A stretch of DNA of 64,000 bases from Cedecea selenatireducens (lineage in GTDB: Bacteria > Pseudomonadota > Gammaproteobacteria > Enterobacterales > Enterobacteriaceae), in NCBI RefSeq assembly GCF_042138895.1, contig NZ_JBHIKW010000012.1, forward strand, positions 62,001 to 126,000. The letters run 5' to 3'. Positions within the stretch are counted from its first letter, which is position 1. Each line of letters begins with the position of its first letter. The notes under the pieces were generated by a model that was given only the letters and a program-made list of their open reading frames with translations, was not told where the DNA came from and made no database searches. The translations under genes were made by a program, and so were the position numbers. Of this stretch, positions 17,249 to 25,756 are shown piece by piece.

Positions 17249-17867
17249 AATGTCGACTCCAAACTTTAAATTTTAAAACTGAGAATTGGGTTGCTGGCAC
17301 TATTTTCATTCTGGTTATTGGCCATTTCGCATATCAACAATATAAGACTATTTTTAGTTACCAAACTATTTACGTTAGTTTAAAAACTATTGAAGAACGG
17401 TGATAACACAATTACCCACAACGTGTTATTAATTAAAATATAAAAGATAACAGATTATTAAATTAATATAACATTTCAGTTACCTTGCTCACGAACAACA
17501 AAAACACAAGCCAGGCCTTACAAGGAGCGGAATCGAGTCAGCTTAAACCACTAAAAATGGACTTAAAGGCGCATTTTTAATGATCAAATTGATAACTTTT
17601 TTGCGTAAATAACCCTGCAAACAGGCGAACTATTATTTTTTTATAAAAGAATAAACAGAATGCTGTTTCTTGATCTCGATCAATTGTCATATACCCCGAA
17701 AGCGCAATATATAATTATCCAAAGAATTTAATTCACCGCTGATAAAAAGCGATGAATGGTTATTTCCGCTACAACCAGAAACCAACATTTAATTAATAAA
17801 GAAAGTTTAAAAACTAAAGTAAGCGGAAATAAAAACAGAATCCTTAACTCCTTATAACGGTGTCATT
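17249..17867. promoter_or_regulatory. Divergent AT-rich control region between fumarate reductase and DASS transporter
   Basis: This 619-bp gap holds no convincing gene. It is strongly AT-rich compared with its flanks and contains several TTAA-rich tracts and a perfect FNR palindrome. Its position between two divergent anaerobic operons, next to dcuSR, suggests that promoters for both and DcuR binding sites lie here. I could not place the DcuR sites precisely. Confidence 0.6.
17670..17683. promoter_or_regulatory. FNR binding site
   Basis: The sequence TTGATctcgATCAA is an exact match to the FNR consensus TTGAT-N4-ATCAA. It lies 184 bp upstream of the DASS transporter start, so the regulated transcription start would have to be well upstream of the gene or the site serves an extended promoter region. 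It supports anaerobic induction of this fumarate locus. Confidence 0.8.
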
Positions 17868-19379
17868 ATGAGTGTAATAACCACCAATCTACCGCCGCTC
17901 AAAGAGAGCACTAAAAAAGCAGGCAGCAACAAACGTTGGCTGATGATGGCGCTGCCCGTCATTGTGGCATTGTTGCTGCTGTTGGTTCCGGTTCCGGACG
18001 GCCTGCCGCCGTACGCCTGGCACTTCTTTGCTGTCTTCGTCGGCGTCATCGTCGGGCTTATCTTCGAGCCGCTGCCGGGCGCCGTTATCGGCCTGACCGG
18101 GATCGTCGTCATTTCGCTCGGCAGCCAGTGGCTGCTGTTCAGCCCGGAGCAAATGGCCGACCCGAAATTCAAGCTGGCAGGTGCCTCCTTTAAATGGGCG
18201 GTCAGCGGCTTCGGTAACTCTACCGTCTGGCTTATCTTCGGCGCGTTTATGTTCGCCGCCGGCTACGATAAAACCCAGTTTGGCCGTCGCCTGGCGCTGA
18301 TTCTGGTGAAATACCTTGGCCGTCGCAGCCTGACGCTGGGCTACGCCATTGCCTTCGCCGACCTGCTGCTGGCGCCGTTTACCCCGTCCAACACCGCACG
18401 TAGCGGCGGGACAATCTACCCGATTATCGCCAACCTGCCGCCGCTGTACGGCTCTAAACCTAACGACCCGAGCGCACGTAAAATCGGTTCTTACCTGATG
18501 TGGGTGGCGATTACCGCAGCCTGTATCACCAGCTCAATGTTCCTCTCTGCCCTGGCCCCTAACCTGCTGGCGCTGGCGCTGGTGAAAAGCATCGTCGGGA
18601 TCAACATCTCCTGGGGCATGTGGTTCCTCGCCTTCCTGCCGCTTGGCCTGCTGTTACTGCTGACCATGCCGCTGCTGGCCTACTGGCTCTACCCGCCTGA
18701 AGTGAAAGTGAACGACGAAGTGCCGAAATGGGCGAGCCGTGAGCTGGAAAAACTGGGCAAACTGTCCCGCAACGAAATCCTGCTGCTGGTGTTCGTCTGC
18801 TCCGCGCTGGTGATGTGGATCTTCGCGGCAAGCTGGATTGAGCCTGCGCTGGCTGCCCTGCTGGTTATCGTCCTGATGCTGTGGACCGGCGTCCTGAACT
18901 GGAACGACATCACCAATAACAAAGCGGCGTGGAACACCTTCGTCTGGTTCGCCACCCTGGTTGCCCTGGCCGATGGTCTGTCTTCTACCGGCTTCATCTC
19001 CTGGTTAGGTAAAGAAGGCGGCGCGCTGATGACCGGCATCGCCCCTGGCACCGCGACCATCGTGCTACTGCTGGCGTTCTACCTGCTGCACTACCTGTTT
19101 GCGAGCACCACCGCGCATACCACCGCGCTGCTGCCGGCGATGCTGACCATCGCCTCCACCATTCCGGGCATGAATATGGAAGTGTTCTGTCTGCTGATGG
19201 TGACCTCGCTGGGTATCATGGGCATCATCACCCCGTACGGCACCGGCCCGAGCCCTATCTACTACGGTAGCGGCTACCTGCCAACCAAAGATTACTGGCG
19301 CCTGGGCACCATCTTCGGCGGCCTGTTCCTGGTCGCGCTGCTGGTGATTGGTTATCCGTGGATGTCCCTGATGTTCTGA
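17868..19379 (+). CDS. DASS-family dicarboxylate/tricarboxylate antiporter (CitT/TtdT-like)
   Basis: Inner-membrane transporter of 503 residues with about 12 to 14 hydrophobic helices. It shares CitT/TtdT landmarks: LLVPVPDGLPPYAWHFFAVF near the N-terminus, LLAPFTPSNTARSGGTIYP (the first SNT substrate-binding signature) and YGTGPSPIYYGSGY near the C-terminus. In E. coli such carriers exchange citrate or tartrate for succinate. Here, with fumarase and fumarate reductase, uptake of a C4-dicarboxylate precursor in exchange for succinate is the natural role. The exact substrate is inferred only from neighbours. Confidence 0.88.
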   Translation: MSVITTNLPPLKESTKKAGSNKRWLMMALPVIVALLLLLVPVPDGLPPYAWHFFAVFVGVIVGLIFEPLPGAVIGLTGIVVISLGSQWLLFSPEQMADPKFKLAGASFKWAVSGFGNSTVWLIFGAFMFAAGYDKTQFGRRLALILVKYLGRRSLTLGYAIAFADLLLAPFTPSNTARSGGTIYPIIANLPPLYGSKPNDPSARKIGSYLMWVAITAACITSSMFLSALAPNLLALALVKSIVGINISWGMWFLAFLPLGLLLLLTMPLLAYWLYPPEVKVNDEVPKWASRELEKLGKLSRNEILLLVFVCSALVMWIFAASWIEPALAALLVIVLMLWTGVLNWNDITNNKAAWNTFVWFATLVALADGLSSTGFISWLGKEGGALMTGIAPGTATIVLLLAFYLLHYLFASTTAHTTALLPAMLTIASTIPGMNMEVFCLLMVTSLGIMGIITPYGTGPSPIYYGSGYLPTKDYWRLGTIFGGLFLVALLVIGYPWMSLMF

Positions 19380-19386
19380 TTTAAAG

Positions 19387-19419
19387 CCGCTGGAGGGTGA
19401 CCTCCGGCGGTTTATTTTT
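19387..19419 (+). terminator. Hairpin with T-rich tail between transporter and fumarase
   Basis: A 10-bp stem (one G-T wobble) with a GTGA loop is followed by tttattttta. It sits between two genes that look co-transcribed, so it is either a partial terminator that lowers fumarase expression or an mRNA-stabilising end for the transporter message. Confidence 0.6.
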
Positions 19420-19434
19420 ATGGAGTAATGAGCT

Positions 19435-21084
19435 ATGTCGAACAAACCTTTTGTTTACCAAAATCCCTTCCCGCTGGCGCATGACGACACCGAATATTAC
19501 CTGTTAACCCGCGACCACGTTTCCGTCAGCGAATTTGAAGGCCAGTCCATTCTTAAGGTGGATCCTCAGGCGCTGACCCTGCTGGCACAGCAGGCGTTTC
19601 ACGATGCGGCTTTTATGCTGCGCCCGGCCCATCAGCAGCAGGTGGCGAGCATCCTGAGCGACCCGGAAGCCAGCGAAAACGACAAATACGTCGCGCTGCA
19701 GTTCCTGCGTAACTCCGAAATCTCGGCCAAAGGCATTCTGCCAACCTGCCAGGACACCGGCACCGCCATCATCATGGGTAAAAAAGGCCAGCGCGTCTGG
19801 ACCGGCGGCGGCGATGAAGCGGCGCTGTCTCAGGGCGTGTACAACACCTATATTGAAGATAACCTGCGCTACTCTCAGAACGCGGCGCTGGATATGTACA
19901 AAGAGGTGAATACCGGCACCAACCTGCCAGCGCAGATTGACCTCTACAGCGTGGACGGCGACGAATACAAATTCCTGTGTGTGGCTAAAGGCGGCGGTTC
20001 GGCCAACAAAACCTATCTCTACCAGGAAACCAAAGCGCTGATCACCCCGGCGAAGCTGAAAAATTACCTGGTTGAGAAAATGCGTACCCTGGGCACCGCA
20101 GCCTGCCCGCCGTACCACGTGGCGTTTGTTATCGGCGGCACCTCCGCTGAATCTACGCTGAAAACCGTGAAGCTGGCGTCGACCCATTACTACGACGGTC
20201 TGCCAACCGAAGGCAACGAGCACGGCCAGGCGTTCCGCGACGTGCAGCTTGAACAAGAACTGCTGGAAGAAGCGCAGAAGCTCGGCCTGGGCGCCCAGTT
20301 CGGCGGCAAATACTTCGCCCACGACATCCGCGTGGTTCGCCTGCCGCGTCACGGCGCATCCTGCCCGATCGGCATGGGCGTCTCCTGCTCCGCCGACCGT
20401 AACATCAAGGCGAAAATCAACAAAGACGGCATCTGGATTGAGAAACTGGAAAGCAACCCAGGCAAATACATTCCGGAAGCATTGCGTCAGGCCGGGGAAG
20501 GCGAAGCGGTGAAAGTGAACCTGAACCGCCCGATGAACGAGATCCTCGCTCAGCTGTCCGGGTTCCCTGTTTCCACCCGTCTGTCGCTCAGCGGCACCAT
20601 CATCGTGGCGCGTGACATCGCCCACGCGAAGCTGAAAGAGCGCCTGGACAACGGGGAAGAGCTGCCGCAGTACGTGAAAGATCACCCGATTTACTACGCG
20701 GGCCCGGCTAAAACGCCTGAAGGTTATGCCTCTGGTTCCCTGGGCCCAACCACCGCAGGCCGCATGGATTCCTACGTGGATCAGCTGCAGGCCAACGGCG
20801 GCAGCATGGTAATGCTGGCCAAAGGTAACCGCAGCCAGCAGGTGACGGACGCCTGCCACAAACACGGCGGCTTCTACCTCGGCAGCATCGGCGGCCCGGC
20901 TGCCGTACTGGCGCAAAACAGCATCAAGAGCCTTGAACTGGTGGAATACCCTGAGCTGGGTATGGAAGCCATCTGGAAAATCGAAGTGGAAGACTTCCCG
21001 GCGTTTATCCTGGTGGATGACAAAGGCAACGACTTCTTCCAGCAGATCCAGAACAAACAGTGCGCGGGCTGTAACAAACACTGA
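19435..21084 (+). CDS. fumB: Class I (iron-sulfur) fumarate hydratase, FumA/FumB type
   Basis: 549 residues, collinear with E. coli FumB. Fumarase interconverts malate and fumarate using an oxygen-sensitive 4Fe-4S cluster. The three expected cluster cysteines are at Cys105 (LPTCQDTGTA), Cys224 (TAACPPYH) and Cys318 (HGASCPIGMG). The N-terminus MSNKPFVYQ and the C-terminal CAGCNKH fit the family. Sitting with fumarate reductase, a C4 transporter and DcuSR suggests the anaerobic FumB role, turning malate to fumarate for reduction, although FumA cannot be excluded from sequence alone. A ggag ribosome site precedes the ATG. Confidence 0.92.
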   Translation: MSNKPFVYQNPFPLAHDDTEYYLLTRDHVSVSEFEGQSILKVDPQALTLLAQQAFHDAAFMLRPAHQQQVASILSDPEASENDKYVALQFLRNSEISAKGILPTCQDTGTAIIMGKKGQRVWTGGGDEAALSQGVYNTYIEDNLRYSQNAALDMYKEVNTGTNLPAQIDLYSVDGDEYKFLCVAKGGGSANKTYLYQETKALITPAKLKNYLVEKMRTLGTAACPPYHVAFVIGGTSAESTLKTVKLASTHYYDGLPTEGNEHGQAFRDVQLEQELLEEAQKLGLGAQFGGKYFAHDIRVVRLPRHGASCPIGMGVSCSADRNIKAKINKDGIWIEKLESNPGKYIPEALRQAGEGEAVKVNLNRPMNEILAQLSGFPVSTRLSLSGTIIVARDIAHAKLKERLDNGEELPQYVKDHPIYYAGPAKTPEGYASGSLGPTTAGRMDSYVDQLQANGGSMVMLAKGNRSQQVTDACHKHGGFYLGSIGGPAAVLAQNSIKSLELVEYPELGMEAIWKIEVEDFPAFILVDDKGNDFFQQIQNKQCAGCNKH

Positions 21085-21104
21085 GTTTTCTAAAAGCTGA
21101 ACAA

Positions 21105-21134
21105 GACGGGCACACAAGCGCCCGTCTTTTTTTT
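21105..21134 (+). terminator. Rho-independent terminator after fumarase
   Basis: A 7-bp GC-rich stem (GACGGGC/GCCCGTC) is followed directly by eight T residues. It separates the fumarase operon from the following two-component genes. Confidence 0.9.
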
Positions 21135-21196
21135 GCCTAAAAGTTACTCCATACTGAAGCCCACGTTTTAACCCGTCGCCGACAAAAGGACTCCGC

Positions 21197-22504
21197 ATGT
21201 TAAGGATAATCAGCTGGCTGCTGCTCACGCTGCTTAGCTGCGCGGGGCTTGGTGCCTGGTTCTTGCAGCAGCAGTACGAAGAGAAGTCCGCCGACTTCCG
21301 CATTCTTTATCGTGAAATTACGGTCAAGCTGTCGCAGCACGACGCCATCATCCCGCTGCTGCCGGCCAGTCAGGACGCCGGTGAAGTACAAAAGATCCTG
21401 CCGCAGCTTGTCCTGTGGCGGCGGCATAACAACCTTGAACCGCGCCTGCCCGTCGTTGCTGAAGCCCATGGCCGCTACTGGCTGAACCGCCCTAACCTTT
21501 CGCTGCTGATTGATCTCCCGACGTTGCTCGACACGCTCGGCGAGAAAAAGAACTTCAGGCATCTGGCCATCAGCTGGAATAACACAATACTTTGCGAACA
21601 TGGCGACGCCGCCGCAGATTACTGGCGGTGGGATAAAACCGTCGCCAGCCCTACGCAGCCGTTTTTAGTTTCGGTCAGCGACAGCCCTGAATGGGCGAAG
21701 CTGCCCTGGTGGCTTATCTTTTCTCCTGCACTTTTCTGGGCGCTGGCGATTTATTTGCTGACGCTGTATCAGGCGAATAAGCGCCGCCGGGATATTGCCG
21801 ATCTACGCGCCCGCTACGCCGAACTGACGCGGCTGAATACCATGGGGGAGCTGGCGGCAGGCATGGTGCATGAGCTAAACCAGCCGCTAACCGCCGTTAT
21901 GAGCTACAACCAGGCGGCGGTGAGGCTGATCAAGCAGGAGAATCCGGCCCAGGTTCCTGACCTGCTGGATGCCGCCGTGCTACAAATCAAGCGCATCGAC
22001 GCCCTGCTCAGCCAGTTCCGCCAGAAGCTCACCAGTGAACGTGCCGAGTACCAGCAGGTCGATCTCCAAAGACTTTGGCAGCGGGTGTGTAAACTTCTGG
22101 ATAACGAACTTCGCGGCGGCAAAATCCGCGCCACCAGCCAGTTTGCTGACGACCTGCCGCCGCTGTTTGCCCCGCCGCTTTGGTTGGAGCAAATCCTGCA
22201 TAACATCGCCAGTAACGCGATTCAGGCACAAACCGGCGGTACAGGCTGGATACATCTGGACGCCAGGATTGAAAATCAGGGTATCGCGCTGACGCTGACC
22301 GACGGCGGGCCGGGGCTTTCCCCCGAAGCGCTGGAACAGGTCTTTATCCCGTTCTTCACCACCCGTGCGCAAGGCATCGGGCTGGGAATGGCGCTCGCCG
22401 ATACGCTAATACAGCGCCTGAACGGCACCATTGAAGCCGGCAACACGCCAGGAAGCGGAGCCTGCTTCCGCCTTTGGTTCCCGCTACGGGATGAGGAGAA
22501 ATAA
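21197..22504 (+). CDS. Sensor histidine kinase, DctB/FixL-like
   Basis: 435 residues with a membrane helix at about 5-20, a periplasmic domain of about 150 residues, a second helix at about 175-197, then a kinase core. The phospho-acceptor is H225 in GMVHELNQPLTAVMSY, the HELNQPL form typical of DctB/FixL/TtrS kinases. The ATPase domain has NIASNAIQAQ, DGGPGL and GIGLGMALADTLI. The stop overlaps the start of the response regulator (TAATG). The signal is unknown; the locus suggests an organic acid or a redox compound. Confidence 0.88.
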   Translation: MLRIISWLLLTLLSCAGLGAWFLQQQYEEKSADFRILYREITVKLSQHDAIIPLLPASQDAGEVQKILPQLVLWRRHNNLEPRLPVVAEAHGRYWLNRPNLSLLIDLPTLLDTLGEKKNFRHLAISWNNTILCEHGDAAADYWRWDKTVASPTQPFLVSVSDSPEWAKLPWWLIFSPALFWALAIYLLTLYQANKRRRDIADLRARYAELTRLNTMGELAAGMVHELNQPLTAVMSYNQAAVRLIKQENPAQVPDLLDAAVLQIKRIDALLSQFRQKLTSERAEYQQVDLQRLWQRVCKLLDNELRGGKIRATSQFADDLPPLFAPPLWLEQILHNIASNAIQAQTGGTGWIHLDARIENQGIALTLTDGGPGLSPEALEQVFIPFFTTRAQGIGLGMALADTLIQRLNGTIEAGNTPGSGACFRLWFPLRDEEK

Positions 22505-23121
22505 TGGAACCGCGCATCTGGCTGATTGACGATGACGCCGCCATTCGCGACTCGCTGAGCCTCCTGCTTTCTACCGTCGGCTGGCAAACTCACGCTTTCG
22601 ACAGCGCCCTGGCTTTTCAGCAGCACGCCGGTGACCTTAGCCAGCTCGACGGCTGCATGCTGCTGGATATTCGGATGCCGGGAAAAACCGGGCTGACGCT
22701 GCTGGAGGAATGGACGCAGCAAGGCCTGACGCTGCCGGTGATTATCATGACCGGACACGGCAACATCGACCTGTGCCGCCGGGCTTTTAAGAACGGTGCC
22801 TTTGAGTTTCTGACCAAGCCCGTTGATGCCGATCTGCTGTTCGAGGCCGTCGGGGCGGCGATGGAACAGCAAAAGGCCCGGTTTGAGGCACGGCAAAAAT
22901 GGCGGCCGCTGCAGGAGAAACTGGCGACGCTTACCGCGCGAGAAAAAGAGATGCTGGAGCAGCTCATTCAGGGTTATTCCAGCAAGGAAATTGCCCAGCA
23001 GTGCTCGCTTTCCCCTCGCACCGTGGAAGCGCACCGCGCCAATATTTTCTCCAAGCTGGAAGTGAATTCCCTGCCTAAGCTGCTAAAAACCTACGGCGAC
23101 ATCGCCAAAGAGCCTAAGTAA
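22504..23121 (+). CDS. LuxR-type response regulator, FixJ/TtrR-like
   Basis: 205 residues. The receiver domain has DDD at 10-12, phospho-acceptor D55 (MLLDIRMPGKTG), the switch MTGHGN and the lysine in TKPVDADLL. A linker leads to a LuxR/FixJ helix-turn-helix (TAREKEMLEQLIQGYSSKEIAQQ, then SPRTVEAHRANIFSKL). It is coupled to the upstream kinase by overlapping stop and start codons. The HbpS-like protein and barrel genes downstream are plausible targets, but no operator was identified. Confidence 0.9.
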   Translation: MEPRIWLIDDDAAIRDSLSLLLSTVGWQTHAFDSALAFQQHAGDLSQLDGCMLLDIRMPGKTGLTLLEEWTQQGLTLPVIIMTGHGNIDLCRRAFKNGAFEFLTKPVDADLLFEAVGAAMEQQKARFEARQKWRPLQEKLATLTAREKEMLEQLIQGYSSKEIAQQCSLSPRTVEAHRANIFSKLEVNSLPKLLKTYGDIAKEPK

Positions 23122-23213
23122 AACTACCTGGAAAGTTAGGTGTTCGCGTCAATTTCCCGCCTGCGCCTCGTTTCATAATATTGCCCCATAACCAACAACT
23201 CTGGAGCAACATC

Positions 23214-23711
23214 ATGAAACGTCTTCTGTTAAGCGCCCTGCTGCTGGGCGGCATCGTCTCTACCGCCAGCGCCGCCACCGGCGTGCTGAGCCAGAAAAAC
23301 ATCTCCCTTGAGCTGGCCGACAAGCTGGCACAAAGCGTCCTTCAGATGTGCGCCAAAGATAACTACAACGTGGCTGTCACCGTGGTTGACCGCTCAGGCA
23401 CGCCGCTGGTGATGAAGCGCATGGACAACGCCGGGCCGCACACGGTGGAAGCCAGCCGCATGAAGGCCTTCACTTCCCTGACCACTAAAAACCCAACCGA
23501 CAACGTGATGAAAGGCTCTCAGTCCAACGCGGGTGCGGCCAATATGCGTGATATCCCAGGCTTCCTGCTGCTGGCGGGCGGCGTGCCGGTGAAGGCCGGT
23601 GAACAGGTGATTGGCGCGGTCGGCGTCGGCGGCGCACCGGGCGGCCATCTGGATCAGGCCTGTGCGCTGGAAGGGCTGAAAAGCATTGATAAAGAGCTGA
23701 ACGCGGGCTAA
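23214..23711 (+). CDS. Exported HbpS/GlcG-family protein
   Basis: 165 residues from the ATG at 23214, chosen because it has a ctggag ribosome site and begins a clean signal peptide ending at ASA; an earlier in-frame ATG at 23181 does not. The mature part is a GlcG/HbpS (DUF336) domain with AVTVVDRSGTPLVMKRMDNA and IGAVGVGGAPGGHLDQACA. Relatives bind heme or cobalamin, or act as accessory sensors to two-component systems. Its place just downstream of a sensor-regulator pair suggests a periplasmic accessory protein for that system. Confidence 0.83.
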   Translation: MKRLLLSALLLGGIVSTASAATGVLSQKNISLELADKLAQSVLQMCAKDNYNVAVTVVDRSGTPLVMKRMDNAGPHTVEASRMKAFTSLTTKNPTDNVMKGSQSNAGAANMRDIPGFLLLAGGVPVKAGEQVIGAVGVGGAPGGHLDQACALEGLKSIDKELNAG

Positions 23712-23729
23712 CACGACAAGGTGCGGGAT

Positions 23730-24413
23730 ATGAATCACAAGAAAAGTTTACTGGCGCTGGCGCTTTTGCTGAGCGCTGGACATGCCGTCGCGGCCACCAG
23801 CGATGAAGGCTACTACGCCTCGGCGAAATACGTGCACAGCGAACAGCGTGCCAGCGACCAGGACACCAGCAGCCGCCCGGGCGTTGGCCAGTTTGTTGAC
23901 GGCAAAGAAAAAGACAGGCTCGGCGGCGCTTCGCTGGCGGCGGGCTACCAGTACGGCAACGGCTGGCGCACCGAAGGGGAATACACCTTCCGCCAGAAAA
24001 CCGAGTTTACCAGCGGCTCCACCGCTTTCCCGACAAGCTTCAACCACCTGAAGCTGAACACCGAGCGGCTGATGCTTAACGTTTATCGCGACTACGATCT
24101 CGGCTATGGCGTGTCGCTATTTGGTACCGCTGGCGTCGGCGTTGCAAAAGTGAAAGCCGGCGGCTGGCAGGGCAACACGTCCCGTGAATATGCCGACAGC
24201 ACGCAAAACAATCTCGCTTATTCGCTGGGCGCGGGCGTCAGCTACTCGCCAGTCGATCGCCTGAGCATCGACGTTGGCTACCGCTATGTGGATATGGGAA
24301 AAGTGGAAAGTGGCTACAACACTTTCGGCAACGTGCGCGGCCTGAAGGACGAGCAGATGAAGGCTCGCCTGGCCTCCAGCGAGTTCACCATTGGGACTCG
24401 TTACCTGTTCTAA
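23730..24413 (+). CDS. Small outer-membrane beta-barrel protein
   Basis: 227 residues from the ATG at 23730, with a signal peptide ending at VAA. The mature sequence alternates aromatic and polar residues (YYASAKYVHSEQ, LAAGYQYGNGWRTEGEYTF, FGTAGVGVAKVKAGGW, IDVGYRYVDMG) and ends in RYLF, a C-terminal phenylalanine typical of Bam-assembled porins. It resembles eight-stranded Opa/OmpA-like barrels. It lies 18 bp after the HbpS-like gene in the same direction. The function is unknown. Confidence 0.8.
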   Translation: MNHKKSLLALALLLSAGHAVAATSDEGYYASAKYVHSEQRASDQDTSSRPGVGQFVDGKEKDRLGGASLAAGYQYGNGWRTEGEYTFRQKTEFTSGSTAFPTSFNHLKLNTERLMLNVYRDYDLGYGVSLFGTAGVGVAKVKAGGWQGNTSREYADSTQNNLAYSLGAGVSYSPVDRLSIDVGYRYVDMGKVESGYNTFGNVRGLKDEQMKARLASSEFTIGTRYLF

Positions 24414-24423
24414 GCGTCAAAGC

Positions 24424-24448
24424 AGCGGGCCGCGAAGACGCGCCCGCT
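24424..24448. terminator. Hairpin between convergent barrel and zinT genes
   Basis: A 7-bp stem AGCGGGC/GCCCGCT with an 11-base loop lies in the 43-bp gap between two convergent stops. The following T-run is weak, so it may be a mRNA end structure rather than a strong terminator. Confidence 0.5.
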
Positions 24449-24456
24449 TAACTTCG

Positions 24457-25101
24457 TTAGTGATGCAGCATCTCGTCGACAACCTGGGCTTTGGTCATAT
24501 TGTACGGGTAAAACGTCGGCCAGTTATCCATCTCTTTCAGCAAGGCATCTTGTGATTCACTCCCCATAAAGATATGGAAATGCTGCGACTGACGCGGGGC
24601 AATGATGTGGTCGCTAAACTGGACGAACTTCGGCGCTTTTGACTGCGCATCTTTGCACTCAAACAGATAACGAACGCCCTTCTTTCCCGAGGTGTAGGTC
24701 AGGATTTTGTGTCCGGCGTAGTCGTAGCGGCAGCTTTGCACCTCTTTGCCGACGTGAAACTCGATGACGTTATTTTCAATACCCATCGTCTCCACGTTTG
24801 TCGCATAGCCCTTTTGGTAATACGCCCGGTACTCCGCCAGGCTCTTGCCACTCTTTTTGGCTTTTTTCTCCAGCACAGGATCCAGATCCCCGCTCAACAG
24901 ATACGGATTGACCGACTGCCAGACGCCGTCCCAGTCGGACAGGGCGCGATCTTTCACGTTCACGTCGTCAAAGATCCCTTCACTCGCCTTTTGTTCCACT
25001 TCCGTCAGCGGCTTGCCGTGATGATGACCGTGCGCCAGCGCCTGATGCCCAGCCAGCAAAACGCCCATGCCCAGAATAAACGCCGATTTTCTCATGATCA
25101 T
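24457..25101 (-). CDS. zinT: Periplasmic zinc-binding protein ZinT (YodA)
   Basis: About 214 residues from the ATG at 25101 (gggg-acatt precedes it); an ATG two codons later is equally possible. A signal peptide ends at ALA, followed by the histidine-rich HGHHHGK that is the hallmark of ZinT. The lipocalin-like body includes WQSVNPYLLSGDLDPVL and the zinc ligands around SDHIIAPRQSQHFHIFMG. ZinT scavenges periplasmic zinc, often for ZnuABC. A Zur-like palindrome lies upstream, so induction under zinc starvation is expected. Confidence 0.95.
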   Translation of the reverse strand: MIMRKSAFILGMGVLLAGHQALAHGHHHGKPLTEVEQKASEGIFDDVNVKDRALSDWDGVWQSVNPYLLSGDLDPVLEKKAKKSGKSLAEYRAYYQKGYATNVETMGIENNVIEFHVGKEVQSCRYDYAGHKILTYTSGKKGVRYLFECKDAQSKAPKFVQFSDHIIAPRQSQHFHIFMGSESQDALLKEMDNWPTFYPYNMTKAQVVDEMLHH

Positions 25102-25135
25102 AATGTCCCCTTGTGTATCCCTTACACGAAAAGAA

Positions 25136-25158
25136 AGAACGTTATAACATAACAAATA
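25136..25158 (-). promoter_or_regulatory. Zur box upstream of zinT
   Basis: The core GTTATAaCATAAC matches the Zur consensus GTTATA-N-TATAAC at all but one of its 12 specified positions. It lies 35-57 bp upstream of the zinT start, where Zur with zinc would repress. Confidence 0.8.
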
Positions 25159-25220
25159 AAACATCAATCAGGTTTTCAAAAGGGCTCACAAGGACGAGTG
25201 AAGGTATGGGGTGGAAAAGT

Positions 25221-25754
25221 TTATTGAATTAATTTGAAAGGCACGCCCAGCGCCCAGCGGCTTTCCCAGTGGGAAACGTACTGGCGGGCGATGTCCGGCA
25301 TATCGCGGAGCACCACCACGTTTTCGCTGTTTTCTGTTTCCGCTGAAGGCGCGTAATTAAACGAACCGGTTTCAACGGTTTGATCATCCACGATGATCGT
25401 TTTGTCGTGCTGGATGTGATAATGCCCGTCGATGCGCAGCTGAATGCCGTTCGCGACGGCGAAGTTCATCGCTTTCAGGCTGGCTTTGTTCTGATTGCGC
25501 TTTTTATCAACCACTACGCGCACCTCAACGCCCCGCTTTTTCGCGTCCACCAGCGCCTGAGCAATGTCGGGAGCCTGGAAGGAGTAACCTATCATGCGGA
25601 TAGACTTTTTCGCCCCGGCGATAACCTGCAGCACAAGCGCCCGCGCCGAGCCTTCCGGCGAAAAGCCAACCTGAACGTTCGGTGTGGCAATGGCCGCCGC
25701 AGGCAGGCTCAGTGCGGCAATCAAAAAAGCAGACAGAAGACCTGATTTGATCAC
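25221..25754 (-). CDS. Periplasmic phospholipase-D-superfamily endonuclease, Nuc-like
   Basis: 177 residues. A signal peptide (ending near AAAIA) is followed by a single phospholipase D/Nuc domain with the catalytic HxKxxxxD motif (HDKTIIVDD) and GSFNYAPSAETENSEN. The size and one-motif layout match Nuc, the EDTA-resistant periplasmic endonuclease of plasmid pKM101, which works as a dimer sharing two HKD motifs. It probably degrades DNA in the periplasm. The gene is usually seen on conjugative plasmids; here it is chromosomal, next to zinT. Confidence 0.88.
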   Translation of the reverse strand: MIKSGLLSAFLIAALSLPAAAIATPNVQVGFSPEGSARALVLQVIAGAKKSIRMIGYSFQAPDIAQALVDAKKRGVEVRVVVDKKRNQNKASLKAMNFAVANGIQLRIDGHYHIQHDKTIIVDDQTVETGSFNYAPSAETENSENVVVLRDMPDIARQYVSHWESRWALGVPFKLIQ

Positions 25755-25756
25755 GT

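Noticed and set aside
19504..21303. A 599-codon open frame opposite fumarase
   Set aside because: Fumarase is unmistakable on the plus strand; the antisense frame is a shadow of its GC-rich codon pattern.
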